64,000 bases of DNA, from contig CAVUWK010000003.1 of assembly GCA_963745175.1 (NCBI GenBank), positions 102,598 to 166,597 on the forward strand, written 5' to 3'. A program made the position numbers and the translations under genes. The number at the start of each line of letters is the position of its first letter. Within the stretch, counting starts at the first letter, position 1. Origin of the DNA: Bog-473 sp963745175. Lineage in GTDB: Bacteria > Actinomycetota > Acidimicrobiia > Acidimicrobiales > RAAP-2. The notes beneath the pieces are model-generated. The model made no database searches, was not told the origin of the DNA, and was given only the letters and a program-made list of their open reading frames with translations. Shown in pieces: positions 1 to 9,006 of this stretch.

Positions 1-1130
1 GCGATCGCCTCGATGGCCTGCGTCGGCCGCGCCTGCAGATCGACGGAGACCTCGCTGGGCACCGCGCTGCGGGCGGCCAGCGTGGCCAGGGCGCCCTCCA
101 GGCCGATGTCGAGCGCCGGCGGGTGGATCCCGCGGGCGATGTCGCGCAGCTCGGCGATGGCTTCCTTCGCCCCGCGGTGGGCGGCATCGACGAGTTCACG
201 CACCCGGGCGAGGTCGACGTGCTCGGCGTCGTCCTCGAGCTTCTCCTTCGCCATGCCGAGACGCATGGCGAGCGCCACCAGCTGGGCCTGGGTGCCGTCG
301 TGCAGGTCGCGCTCGATCCGGCGCAGCGTCGCGGCCGAAGCGTCGACCGTGTGCGTCCGGGCCTGCTCGAGAGAGCGCACCCGGGTGGCCATGGGATCGG
401 GCCCGAGCAGGCCGCGGACGAGCATGCGGTCGACATTGGCGAAGCCCCGCATGACCCAGGGCGCAGCGAAGAAGAAGACGGCGCCGAGAATGAAGATGCC
501 CACACTGCGGAAGAAGCCGATCGGACCGTTGTTGAAGGAATGTTGTGGGAAGAACACCTGGGCGAGCCCCCACACAGGGAGGCCGCCCCCGTTTCGGCCG
601 AGGAGCGGGTCCGTGAGGCAGGCGAACGCGTCCCACCACAGGCTGACGGCGACCAGGACACCGAGGATCGACCACGGCACCTTGAGCGCGAGGTAGCCCA
701 CGGCGCGCCAGGCGACACGGTCGCGCAGGCAGGACTGGAGCCAGCCCAGGAAACCGGGACGCCCGGCGAAGGGCTGGGGGTCCTCCAGCACCTCGCCGAG
801 CATGCTCCGGGCCAGACCCCGCTCGAGGCCTCCGATGCCACGGGCGCTCCGCAATGACAGCGCCAACACGGCCAGGCCGAAGAACGTGATGGCCAGGATG
901 AGGCCGGCCGCCATGGTGGCCGACACGAAGAACAGTCCGACCCCCGCCAGCGCGGAGCTCAGAAGAAAGAAGGCCAGCTCGCTCCACACCCGCTTCGTGA
1001 AGGGCTCGTGCAGGATCCGGCGCGCCAGGACCCTGACCCGTTCGGCTTGCTCCTCGCTCAGCGCAAGCCCCACCTCGCGACCCCGGATGCGCACCCTGAC
1101 GCCGCTGTCGTCGGCTTGATCCGGCGTCAC
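1..1130 (-). CDS. Two-component sensor histidine kinase, NarL/DegS type, C-terminus beyond window
   Basis: Membrane sensor kinase of the HisKA_3 class. It opens with a cytoplasmic stretch, has four or so hydrophobic segments between about residues 50 and 210, then a dimerisation helix carrying RRIERDLHDGTQAQLVALAM, where the His of DLHDG is the phosphorylated residue. The ATPase domain lies past the left edge. The GTG start overlaps the stop of the ABC permease (GTGA), so translation is probably coupled. The context (ABC ATPase, permease, kinase) is typical of a self-regulating peptide or antibiotic exporter; the response regulator is expected to the left of the window. The reading frame is continuous. 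Confidence 0.87.
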   Translation of the reverse strand, partial: MTPDQADDSGVRVRIRGREVGLALSEEQAERVRVLARRILHEPFTKRVWSELAFFLLSSALAGVGLFFVSATMAAGLILAITFFGLAVLALSLRSARGIGGLERGLARSMLGEVLEDPQPFAGRPGFLGWLQSCLRDRVAWRAVGYLALKVPWSILGVLVAVSLWWDAFACLTDPLLGRNGGGLPVWGLAQVFFPQHSFNNGPIGFFRSVGIFILGAVFFFAAPWVMRGFANVDRMLVRGLLGPDPMATRVRSLEQARTHTVDASAATLRRIERDLHDGTQAQLVALAMRLGMAKEKLEDDAEHVDLARVRELVDAAHRGAKEAIAELRDIARGIHPPALDIGLEGALATLAARSAVPSEVSVDLQARPTQAIEAI

Positions 1131-1981
1131 GCGTCTCGCCGGTGGAGGAGCAGGGCGCCGAGGCCCAGCGCCGCGATGCAGTAGGTGAGCATGACCACGA
1201 CTCCAAGTGTGACCGACAGCGAGTTGTACTGCCGCACGACGGCTGCGACCGAGTTGGCGAAGATGAGCTCGGGGGCGTAACGGGAGATGCTCTCCGAGAT
1301 CGAGTGGAGGAGGATCGGTGCCAGCAACGCGAAGCCGGCGAACGCCGCAATGGCGCCTGCGGTGTGACGGATGACGGTGCCGAGACCCAGCCCGAGCAGC
1401 GCGAAGAGCGCGAGGAAGGCTCCGGACAGCGCCACCGCCCGCAACACACCTGGCTGACCGAGCGAGGCAGTGGGAGCGCCACCCGAGAGCACGGCCTGGC
1501 CTTCGAAGAAGACGATGAAGCTCAGCGCCTCACCGATGACAAGTGTGCAAAGCCCGACGACGAGGACCTTGGCCGTGAGCAGCACGCCACGGCGCGGCAT
1601 GGCGGCCAGTGACGAGCGGATCGTCCCCGTGCCGTACTCGCCGCTCATGGCAAGGACGCCGAGAACCCCGATGGCGAGGGAACCGACGGCGAGGCCGGCC
1701 AATGACTGGTTGGTGGGATCGAAGCCCCGGTACCACTGGGCGGGGTGGTGCAGGACACTCCGGGTGGACAAGAAGGTCACGAGCAACGCCCCGGCAGCGG
1801 TGATGAGCAGTGTCCATCTGGTCGAGCGCAACGAGACGAGCTTGGTCCACTCGGCCCGCATGGCCTGGCGCAGGCCGGCGCGCCAGGGGCCGGCGCCGGC
1901 GGTGCGGACGCCGGCGGTGCGCGCGCCGCCCGTGGTCACGACGGTCGTCATGGGGAGGGAGGTCATCGGAGGTCCTTTCAA
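1127..1981 (-). CDS. ABC-2 type transporter permease
   Basis: Integral membrane subunit of an ABC exporter, 284 residues. An N-terminal Ala/Gly/Arg-rich cytoplasmic leader of about 40 residues is followed by LRQAMRAEWTKLVSLRSTRW, the usual opening of ABC-2 permeases, and six hydrophobic segments (first near 55-75, last near 260-278). Its ATG overlaps the stop of the upstream ATPase by four bases, and its own stop overlaps the kinase start. It presumably pairs with that ATPase. Substrate cannot be read from sequence. Confidence 0.87.
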   Translation of the reverse strand: MKGPPMTSLPMTTVVTTGGARTAGVRTAGAGPWRAGLRQAMRAEWTKLVSLRSTRWTLLITAAGALLVTFLSTRSVLHHPAQWYRGFDPTNQSLAGLAVGSLAIGVLGVLAMSGEYGTGTIRSSLAAMPRRGVLLTAKVLVVGLCTLVIGEALSFIVFFEGQAVLSGGAPTASLGQPGVLRAVALSGAFLALFALLGLGLGTVIRHTAGAIAAFAGFALLAPILLHSISESISRYAPELIFANSVAAVVRQYNSLSVTLGVVVMLTYCIAALGLGALLLHRRDA

Positions 1982-2916
1982 CGTGTCGGCAGCGCGGCCG
2001 CGGCGCGGTCGACGGTGTGCGAGTGGTACTCGACGGACGAGCTGGTGAGGTCCATGAAGACGTCTTCGAGCGACGCCCGCAGCGGGGTGAGCTCGTGCAC
2101 GGTGAGCTCCAGATCGGCCGCCAGGTCACCGACGGCGGCCGAGGATAGGCCCGAGGCGACAATGGCGCCGTCGTCCTCGACGGAGGGCCGCGCCCCGGCT
2201 CGCGACAGCGCCGCCACGAAGCGCTGCGGCGTCGGGGTCACGATCCGCACCGCGTCGCTCTGGTGACGGGCCACGAAGTCGTCGACGCTGGTCTCGGCGA
2301 TCAGAGTGCCGCGGCCGATGACCACGAGGCGCTCCGCGGTCAGCGCCATCTCGTTGATGAGGTGGCTCGACACCAGCACCGTCCGGCCCTCCGACGCCAG
2401 GTCCCGCAGCAGGTGGCGGACCCAACGGATGCCCTCGGGGTCGAGGCCGTTGACCGGCTCGTCGAAGAGCAGCACACCGGGGTCCCCGAGGAGGGCGCTG
2501 GCGATTCCGAGCCGCTGTCCCATGCCGAGCGAGAACTTCCCCGCCCTCCGGTCGGCGACCGCGGTGAGCCCGACGATGTCGAGGACGGCATCGACCCGCG
2601 CCTCCGGGATGTCGTTGGTCTGCGCGAGCCAGCGCAGGTGGTTCCGGGCGCTCCGGCCCGGGTGGAAGGCCTTGGCGTCCAGCAGGGATCCCACCTCGCG
2701 CAACGGCCAGGACAACTCTGCGTAGGCGCAGCCGTTCACGAAGGCGGTTCCGCCGTCGGGCACGTCGAGCCCGAGGATCATGCGCATGGTGGTGGACTTG
2801 CCCGAGCCGTTGGGCCCCAAGAACCCGGTGACGACGCCCGGCGTGACGGCGAAGCTCAGGTCGTCGACCGCCAGCGTGTTGCCGTAGCGCTTGGTCAGCC
2901 CGTGGGTGACGATCAT
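1978..2916 (-). CDS. ABC transporter ATP-binding protein (DrrA/BcrA-like)
   Basis: Cytoplasmic ATPase, 312 residues. Walker A is GPNGSGKST near residue 35, the signature is the variant SLGMGQR common in drug and bacitracin exporters, Walker B is LLFDEPVNGLDP, and the H-loop is SSH. A C-terminal extension of about 90 residues is typical of DrrA-like proteins. The ATG at 2916 is chosen because GGAAGGAG lies six bases upstream; the longer open frame reaching 3123 has no such site. First gene of the leftward exporter-kinase operon, with the promoter presumably in the 205-bp gap shared with the divergent sigma factor. Confidence 0.93.
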   Translation of the reverse strand: MIVTHGLTKRYGNTLAVDDLSFAVTPGVVTGFLGPNGSGKSTTMRMILGLDVPDGGTAFVNGCAYAELSWPLREVGSLLDAKAFHPGRSARNHLRWLAQTNDIPEARVDAVLDIVGLTAVADRRAGKFSLGMGQRLGIASALLGDPGVLLFDEPVNGLDPEGIRWVRHLLRDLASEGRTVLVSSHLINEMALTAERLVVIGRGTLIAETSVDDFVARHQSDAVRIVTPTPQRFVAALSRAGARPSVEDDGAIVASGLSSAAVGDLAADLELTVHELTPLRASLEDVFMDLTSSSVEYHSHTVDRAAAALPTR

Positions 2917-3121
2917 GGGTCTCCTTCCACAATCCGGCCCGGACACTCCGCGCCGCTCGCTCCCAGCATGAGGCTCCGCCGCCGGGATGAGAATGCCGCT
3001 ACCGGGCGTTCTGGGACTGGGGCTAGCACCCCGCTGGGTGGGCGTCACCCAAGTGACCACACGGTGACAATTCGGGGGCTGCCACGAGCATTTCACCTGG
3101 GCGGGACCTACGATCCCCCGC

Positions 3122-3898
3122 ATGCGGGGTACCCCGACCCTGGACAGGTCGGACGCCGACCTGGTGGCGGCGGTCCGGTCCGGAGATGGGCGCGCGTTCG
3201 CCGATCTCTACGCCGAACACGTCGATTCGGTGCGCCGGGTGGCTTACCACCTGGTGGGCGACGCGGACGCAGCGGCCGATGCGGTGCAGGACACGTTCGC
3301 CAGCGCGCTGCAGCACCTCGGCGACCTGCGCGAACCCGACCGGTTCCGGCCGTGGTTGCTCTCCATCGCCCGCCACGCCGCCACCGACCAGTTGCGGGCG
3401 CGCAAGCGGCTCACGCCCCTGGACGAGTCCTACGGCGACGTGCTCGCCTCGACGGGGCCCGGTCCCGAGTCCCTCGCCGAGGTGCGGGAGCTGGCTGCCC
3501 GGGTGCAGGGCTGTGTGGCCGGGCTGTCCAAGCGCGACGCTGCCGCAGTGACCATGGTCACGCAGTTGGGCTTCACCCCCTCACAGGTGGCCGGTGCGCT
3601 CGGAGTGACCCAGGGGGCGGCAAAGGTCATCGTGCACCGGGCGCGGCGGAGGCTGCGCAACGCGCTGGCCTGCCAGCTCATGGCGCAGCAACCGTCTCTG
3701 GCCTGTGCCGAGTTCCAGACGCTGATCGGCGAGGACCCGCTGGCGGCATCCACGCACGTCGAGCGCTGCGAGATCTGCCTCCGCCGGGCCGGCACCGAGG
3801 TCGTGCCTTCGGCTCTCGACGCCGAGTTGCGCGACACGGGCGCGCCGGGCAGCGACCGGAACGTCCGGCTCAGCCGCCGGCCAGCCCCTCGACCCTGA
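3122..3898 (+). CDS. ECF-type RNA polymerase sigma factor with C-terminal Cys/His tail
   Basis: 258 residues. Sigma region 2 runs about 10-85 (VQDTFASALQHL, then RPWLLSIARHAATDQLRARK) and region 4 about 125-180, with the helix-turn-helix FTPSQVAGALGVTQGAAKVI. An unusual tail of about 75 residues contains HVERCEICLRR, a His-x3-Cys-x2-Cys cluster like the zinc-binding anti-sigma fold. Such domains are normally on a separate anti-sigma protein; no such gene follows here. Divergent from the ABC exporter, so it may control it. The sigma call is firm; an autoinhibitory or redox role for the tail is inference. Confidence 0.88.
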   Translation: MRGTPTLDRSDADLVAAVRSGDGRAFADLYAEHVDSVRRVAYHLVGDADAAADAVQDTFASALQHLGDLREPDRFRPWLLSIARHAATDQLRARKRLTPLDESYGDVLASTGPGPESLAEVRELAARVQGCVAGLSKRDAAAVTMVTQLGFTPSQVAGALGVTQGAAKVIVHRARRRLRNALACQLMAQQPSLACAEFQTLIGEDPLAASTHVERCEICLRRAGTEVVPSALDAELRDTGAPGSDRNVRLSRRPAPRP

Positions 3899-4142
3899 TG
3901 GCGCCGTTGCGCACCGCCTCGGCCAGCGAGTCGGGCAGCGCGTGGGGGCACCACTCGCCGTCAGAGTCCGATGCGGTGGCTTCACTGTCTTCGTACGCCC
4001 GCACCACACCGGGCGCGACCAGGGCGGCGAAGAGCGCCGCCTCCTCCTCGGTCAGCTGATCAGCGACGAACGTGCGGATCTTGGCCAACAGCCCGTTGGC
4101 CGCCGCGCGGCCGTCCCCGTGCTCCTCCACCCCCAGTGCCAC
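3870..4142 (-). CDS. Hypothetical protein, 90 aa
   Basis: Small acidic soluble protein with no family I recognise. The core AANGLLAKIRTFVADQLTEE looks helical, and the C-terminal part carries a single Cys (EWCPHALPDSL). A GTG at 4142 is preferred because GGAGGA stands four bases upstream; an ATG farther out would add a Cys/Arg-rich stretch without a ribosome site. Its 3' end overlaps the sigma factor gene by 29 bases on the opposite strand. Confidence 0.5.
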   Translation of the reverse strand: MALGVEEHGDGRAAANGLLAKIRTFVADQLTEEEAALFAALVAPGVVRAYEDSEATASDSDGEWCPHALPDSLAEAVRNGAIRVEGLAGG

Positions 4143-4320
4143 AATTCCTCCGACGTGCTGGTGACCCTCGTGGTTACACCCAGCCGACGTACCGCGTAGG
4201 CACCGTGCCCGGCGGGCGGTCGCGCTCAGGGACATCCCCGAGTTCTCCACGATCCGCTCAGGGTGAGACCCAGGGTCTTGCCGGATTCACGGTTCCTCCG
4301 GGAGCCGCCAGGCTGGCAGC

Positions 4321-5127
4321 ATGGAGTCGACCGTCCATCTGACATCCACGAAACGAGGCAGCGTGGCGCTCACCGAACAAGCACCCCCCGCACAGCACGC
4401 GGCCTCACCGGCCGCGCACGCCGTCGAGCTGCGCAAGACCTACGGGACGGGGCAGGCGACGGTGCACGCCCTGGCCGGCATCGACGTCACCTTCGAGCGG
4501 GGCAAGTTCACCGCGGTCATGGGCCCGTCGGGATCGGGCAAGTCGACGCTGATGCACTGCATGGCCGGTCTCGACCGCCCGACGTCCGGGCAGGCCTACG
4601 TCGGCGACCTCGACATCGGCGCCCTCGACGACAAGGGCCTGACCCAGATGCGGCGGGACCACATCGGCTTCGTGTTCCAGTCCTTCAACCTCGTGCCGAC
4701 ACTCACCGCAGGCGAGAACATCACCCTGCCGGTGGACCTGGCCGGGCGGAAGGTGGACAAGGAGTGGTTCGACTACCTGGTCGACCAGCTCGGCATCGCC
4801 GACCGGCTGTCGCACCGGCCGACCGAGATGTCGGGCGGGCAGCAACAGCGCTGCGCCTGTGCCCGGGCCCTGATCAACCGGCCCGACCTCGTCTTCGCCG
4901 ATGAGCCCACCGGGAACCTGGACTCCAATTCCACCACCGAGATGCTGTCCTTCCTGCGCCGGTCGGTGACCGAGTTCGGCCAGTCCATCGTCATGGTCAC
5001 CCACGACCCCCACGGGGCGGCCTACGCCGACCGGGTGGTCTTCCTGGCCGACGGCAACATCGTCGACGAGCTCTCGGAGCCGACCGCCGACTCGGTGCTG
5101 GAGCGCATCCGGACGCTGGGCTCCTGA
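4321..5127 (+). CDS. ABC transporter ATP-binding protein, MacB/LolD family
   Basis: 268 residues. After an Ala-rich leader: Walker A GPSGSGKST (about 71-79), Q-loop FVFQSFNLVPTLTAGENI, signature MSGGQQQR, Walker B LVFADEPTGNLD and H-loop VTHD. The LTAGENITLP motif is characteristic of LolD/MacB ATPases, which drive FtsX-like mechanotransmission permeases rather than true membrane translocation. The permease begins one base after the stop codon, so the two form an operon. A GTG at 4363 (after GAGG) is an alternative start that removes 14 residues. Confidence 0.92.
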   Translation: MESTVHLTSTKRGSVALTEQAPPAQHAASPAAHAVELRKTYGTGQATVHALAGIDVTFERGKFTAVMGPSGSGKSTLMHCMAGLDRPTSGQAYVGDLDIGALDDKGLTQMRRDHIGFVFQSFNLVPTLTAGENITLPVDLAGRKVDKEWFDYLVDQLGIADRLSHRPTEMSGGQQQRCACARALINRPDLVFADEPTGNLDSNSTTEMLSFLRRSVTEFGQSIVMVTHDPHGAAYADRVVFLADGNIVDELSEPTADSVLERIRTLGS

Positions 5128-5128
5128 C

Positions 5129-7657
5129 ATGTGGCGGGTCACCATCAAGGGACTGCTCGCGCACAAGCTCCGGCTCGCCCTGACCGCGCTGGCCATCGTC
5201 CTCGGGGTCACCTTCATCGCCGGGACGTTCGTGCTCACCGACACCCTGCACAGCACGTTCGACAACCTCTTCGGGAACATCTACCAGAACGTCACCTTCC
5301 AGGTGCGCGGGGTGGCCCAGCTGGGAACCAGCGGCGGCACCGCCACCCGCAATCCCGTCCCCGAGTCGCTGCTCGCCACGGTGCAGAAGGTCCCCGGCGT
5401 GGAGGCCGCCAACGGCTCGGTGACCGGCTTGGCGCAGTTCATCGCCCCCGACGGCAAGGCCATCAGCACCGGCGGGGCACCGACCCTCGGGGTCGCGTTC
5501 GACTCCAACCAACAGACTTCCGCGCTGCACATCGCACAGGGGTCACCGCCGACCACATCGCACGACGTGCTCATGGACCTCGGCACGGCGCAGAAGTACG
5601 GCTTCAAGGTCGGCCAGAAGGTGCGCATCCTCCTGCAGGGCCCGACCCAGACGTTCACTATCACCGGCCTGACCCGGTTCGGCACGGCGAACAACCTGGC
5701 CGGGGCCACGCTGGCCGCCTTCGACGTCCCGACGGCGCAGGCCGTTCTGGGTGAGGTGGGCAAGTTCGACAACATCAACGTCGTTGCCGCACCCGGCGCC
5801 GACAAGACGGTCGTCCAACGCGACATCGCGCGCGCGCTGCCCCGGGGCGTGGAGGTGGTGACCGGGCAGACCGTGGTCAACGAGGCGACGAACGCCATCA
5901 GCTCGGCGCTGGGCTTCTTCAACACGGCGCTGCTGGTCTTCGGTTTCATCGCCCTGTTCGTGGGCGGCTTCACCATCCTGAACACCTTCTCCATCACGGT
6001 GGGCCAGCGCACCAGGGAGCTGGCGCTGCTGCGCATCGTGGGGGCAAGCCGCCGCCAGGTGTTCCGCTCCGTGCTCGGCGAGGCGTTGATCGTCGGCGTG
6101 CTGTCGTCGCTGATCGGCCTCGGGCTCGGCGTGCTCGCCGCAGTCGGGCTCGAGAAGCTGCTGGGCGGCTTCGGGGTCACGCTGCCCTCGGGTCCCCTCG
6201 TGTTCGAGACCCGCACCGTCGTCGTCTGCCTCATCGTGGGCATCGGCGTCACGATGGTCGCCGCCATCAGCCCGGCCCGCCGCGCCGTGCGCATCGCCCC
6301 GGTCGCGGCGGTCTCCGAACACCAGACCGAGGCCGAGATCCCGCTGCGCCGCCGTTTCATCAGGGGCGGGATCATCACGCTGGTCGGGGTGGCCCTCCTG
6401 GCCGTGGGCCTGACGGAACCGGCCATCGCGCTGGTCGGACTCGGTGCGGTGCTGATCTTCGTCGGCGTCGCCATGCTGGCGCCGGCGGTGGCCCGACCGC
6501 TGTCCAGCGTCATCGGGCGCCCGTTGGCCCGCCTCCTGGGCACCTCGGGCCGGCTGGGCCGCGAGAACTCCATGCGCAGCCCGCGGCGCACGGCCCAGAC
6601 GTCGGCCGCGCTCATGGTCGGGCTCGCTCTGGTCTCGGCCATCGCCGTCTTCGGCGCGTCGTTGTCGCGGTCGGCCACGAGCAGCGTCGACAACGCCGTC
6701 AGCGCCAACCTGATCGTCTCGACCACGAGCAACGGCGGCGGATCGGGAAACTTCAGCAAGACGGTCCCGCAGAAGGCCGCCGGCGTCCCTGGCGTCACGG
6801 CGTCCAACACCGTCTACGGCGACCAGTTCGAGTTCAGGAACTCACTCGAGGGCCTGCTGGGCCTCGGGACCAAGAACCTGTCCGACACCGTGATCCTGAA
6901 CATGACGGAGGGGAGCACCCGGGCGCTCTCCGCCGGTGACCTGCTCGTCGACACCAATACGGCCAGCGCCGACCACCTCACCGTCGGCGAGTCGGTGCCC
7001 GTGAAGTTCGCGCTCACGGGCAGGACCACCCTGCGCATCGGCGGGATCTACCAGCCGAACGCCCTGGCCGGGAAGTATCTCGTCAGCGATGCGGTATTCC
7101 TGCGCCACTTCCAGAACCCACTGCCCGGCGCCCTCCTGCTGAAGACGGACGGGAGTCCCGGAGTGCAGCAGGCGGTGGAACGTGCGCTGGCGTCCTACCC
7201 CAACGTGCAGGTGCAGTCGCGCGCCCAGTTCGAGGCGTCGCAGTCGGCCCAGGTGAACCAGCTGCTCGGCCTGGTCTATGCGCTCCTCGCGCTGGCCGTG
7301 CTCATCGCCCTGATCGGGATCGTCAACACGCTCATGCTGTCCGTGTTCGAGCGCACCCACGAGATCGGGCTCCTGCGCGCCGTCGGCATGAAGCGCCGGC
7401 AGATCAGAGCGATGATCCGCTCCGAGTCGGTGATCCTCGCCGTCTTCGGCGCCGTCATCGGCATCGTCGTCGGGACCGGGCTGGGCATCGCCCTGGTGTC
7501 GGCGCTCCATTCGCAGGGCATCACCGACACCGTGGTGCCGTACTCCAACCTGGTGATCTTCCTGATCCTGGCCGCGCTGCTGGGCTTGCTCGCCGCCAGC
7601 TGGCCGGCCCGCCGGGCCGCCAAGCTCGACGTCCTGGCTGCCATCGCCGCCGACTGA
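5129..7657 (+). CDS. FtsX/MacB-type ABC transporter permease
   Basis: 842 residues. One N-terminal membrane helix (about 17-37), an extracytoplasmic MacB_PCD-like domain (40-240), a first FtsX domain with three helices (about 265-390), two further helices, a second extracytoplasmic domain (about 510-700) and a C-terminal FtsX domain (705-835) containing ERTHEIGLLRAVGMKRRQIR, the conserved coupling-helix motif; a matching QRTRELALLRIVGASRRQVF occurs in the first. This is the fused two-FtsX architecture usual in actinobacteria. Partner of the ATPase just upstream; substrate unknown. Confidence 0.92.
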   Translation: MWRVTIKGLLAHKLRLALTALAIVLGVTFIAGTFVLTDTLHSTFDNLFGNIYQNVTFQVRGVAQLGTSGGTATRNPVPESLLATVQKVPGVEAANGSVTGLAQFIAPDGKAISTGGAPTLGVAFDSNQQTSALHIAQGSPPTTSHDVLMDLGTAQKYGFKVGQKVRILLQGPTQTFTITGLTRFGTANNLAGATLAAFDVPTAQAVLGEVGKFDNINVVAAPGADKTVVQRDIARALPRGVEVVTGQTVVNEATNAISSALGFFNTALLVFGFIALFVGGFTILNTFSITVGQRTRELALLRIVGASRRQVFRSVLGEALIVGVLSSLIGLGLGVLAAVGLEKLLGGFGVTLPSGPLVFETRTVVVCLIVGIGVTMVAAISPARRAVRIAPVAAVSEHQTEAEIPLRRRFIRGGIITLVGVALLAVGLTEPAIALVGLGAVLIFVGVAMLAPAVARPLSSVIGRPLARLLGTSGRLGRENSMRSPRRTAQTSAALMVGLALVSAIAVFGASLSRSATSSVDNAVSANLIVSTTSNGGGSGNFSKTVPQKAAGVPGVTASNTVYGDQFEFRNSLEGLLGLGTKNLSDTVILNMTEGSTRALSAGDLLVDTNTASADHLTVGESVPVKFALTGRTTLRIGGIYQPNALAGKYLVSDAVFLRHFQNPLPGALLLKTDGSPGVQQAVERALASYPNVQVQSRAQFEASQSAQVNQLLGLVYALLALAVLIALIGIVNTLMLSVFERTHEIGLLRAVGMKRRQIRAMIRSESVILAVFGAVIGIVVGTGLGIALVSALHSQGITDTVVPYSNLVIFLILAALLGLLAASWPARRAAKLDVLAAIAAD

Positions 7658-7664
7658 TTCCCGA

Positions 7665-7919
7665 TCAGGTGTTGCTGAGGCGCCACTTGATAGTGACGCG
7701 TTCGTACGGCGGGTCCGTCGTCACCGCGACGGCCTTGCACAGTTCGGGGTTGAGGTCGACGAGGATCGCATCGCGCGACCGCGCGTAGACGTCCACGTAC
7801 AGCACGTCCCCCCAGCCGTGCGTGGCGACGGTATGGGTCACCTGCAGCCGGTCGTCGGCTCCGGTCGCGTCGAGCACGGCCCGCCGCACCGCGCTCTGGG
7901 TGGCACTGTTCGCCCTCAT
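7665..7919 (-). CDS. Hypothetical protein, 84 aa
   Basis: Compact soluble protein with no family recognised. It contains LQVTHTVATHGWGDVLYVDV, an alternating hydrophobic pattern suggesting a beta-rich fold, and ends in ERVTIKWRLSNT. It is convergent with the MacB-type permease, with only seven bases between stops. Divergent from the dioxygenase across a 117-bp gap. Confidence 0.55.
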   Translation of the reverse strand: MRANSATQSAVRRAVLDATGADDRLQVTHTVATHGWGDVLYVDVYARSRDAILVDLNPELCKAVAVTTDPPYERVTIKWRLSNT

Positions 7920-8036
7920 GCGGGCGGGACGCGTGTCGTCACGAGGGCCGGCAGGGGATCACCGCGTCAGTATAAGAACCCGCTCCCGTCGGATCGTGCC
8001 GGACCACGCGCAACGCGGGTTCGGTACAGTACGGGG

Positions 8037-8981
8037 ATGACGGCGACGGCAGCACCCTCCAAGCAGCCCGGCGCCTTCCGTCTCCCGGGCTACACCATCG
8101 CGGTCGGGCCGTTCACCCACGTGGCGGCGGAGCGGGACCGCCTGGCCGCGTTGCGCTGGCGCCACTTCGACGCCCACCAGCTCGGCGCGACGGTGGGGGC
8201 GGAGATCGCCGGCGTCGACCTGACCGCGCCACTGCCCGACGACGTCGTGGCCGAGCTGCGCCAGGCGTTGCACGACTACAAGGTCATCTTCTTCCGCGAC
8301 CAGCCGCTCGAGCCGCACCAGCACGTGGCGTTCGCGCGCCGCTTCGGCGACTTGGAAGTCCACCCCTTCCTGCCGTCGAACACCGGTGAGCCCGAACTGG
8401 TCCGCTTCGAGAAGACGGCGGAGGTCAGCGGCTACGAGAACTCGTGGCACCACGACGTGACCTGGCGCGAGCGTCCGTCCATGGGGGCGATCCTGCACGC
8501 CGTGTCGGTGCCCGACTGTGGCGGCGACACACTCTTCTCCGACATGTACGCCGCCTACGACGGGCTCGACCAGACGACCAAGGACGAGATCGACGAGCTC
8601 GAGGCGGTGCACGATTTCACCCAGACCTTCGGGCACACCATGTCCGCCGAGGAGCGCCGGAAGGCCCAGGAGCAGTACCCGCCGGTGCGCCATCCGGTGG
8701 TGTGCTCGCACCGCGCCACGGGCAAACTGCACCTCTACGTCAACCGGCCTTTCGTGAGCCACGTCGAGGGCATGGACCGCGAAGCCAGCCTGGCGTTGCT
8801 CGACCGCCTCTGCCGGCAAGCCGACGCGCCCGAGCACCAGTGCCGCTTCACCTGGACCAGGGACGCCGTGGCGTTCTGGGACAACCGGGCGGTGCAGCAC
8901 TACGCGTCGAGCGACTACTGGCCCCAGCGCCGCTCCATGGAGCGCGCCTCGGTCATCGGCACGCAGCCCATTCGTTCCTGA
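8037..8981 (+). CDS. TauD/TfdA-family Fe(II)/2-oxoglutarate dioxygenase
   Basis: 314 residues, the normal length of the family. Iron ligands are visible: H138-x-D140 in NSWHHDVTW and the distal His288 in AVQHYASSDY; Arg303 (or 299) shortly after is placed to bind 2-oxoglutarate. The family hydroxylates and breaks down taurine, aryloxyalkanoates, alkyl sulfates and similar compounds; the substrate here is not determined by the visible residues. The ATG at 8037 follows GGGG closely. No obvious operon partner. Confidence 0.9.
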   Translation: MTATAAPSKQPGAFRLPGYTIAVGPFTHVAAERDRLAALRWRHFDAHQLGATVGAEIAGVDLTAPLPDDVVAELRQALHDYKVIFFRDQPLEPHQHVAFARRFGDLEVHPFLPSNTGEPELVRFEKTAEVSGYENSWHHDVTWRERPSMGAILHAVSVPDCGGDTLFSDMYAAYDGLDQTTKDEIDELEAVHDFTQTFGHTMSAEERRKAQEQYPPVRHPVVCSHRATGKLHLYVNRPFVSHVEGMDREASLALLDRLCRQADAPEHQCRFTWTRDAVAFWDNRAVQHYASSDYWPQRRSMERASVIGTQPIRS

Positions 8982-9006
8982 CGGCCACGCGACCGCCGGC
9001 GTCGTC

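Noticed and set aside
2263..4059. Long open frame (598 codons) on + opposite the ABC ATPase and across the sigma gene
   Set aside because: It is the low-complexity complement of high-GC coding DNA, with no motif or ribosome site, and the real genes on both strands explain the region.
5281..6810. 509-codon open frame antisense to the MacB-type permease
   Set aside because: The protein is Thr/Arg/Ala low-complexity; the + strand permease has clear domains.
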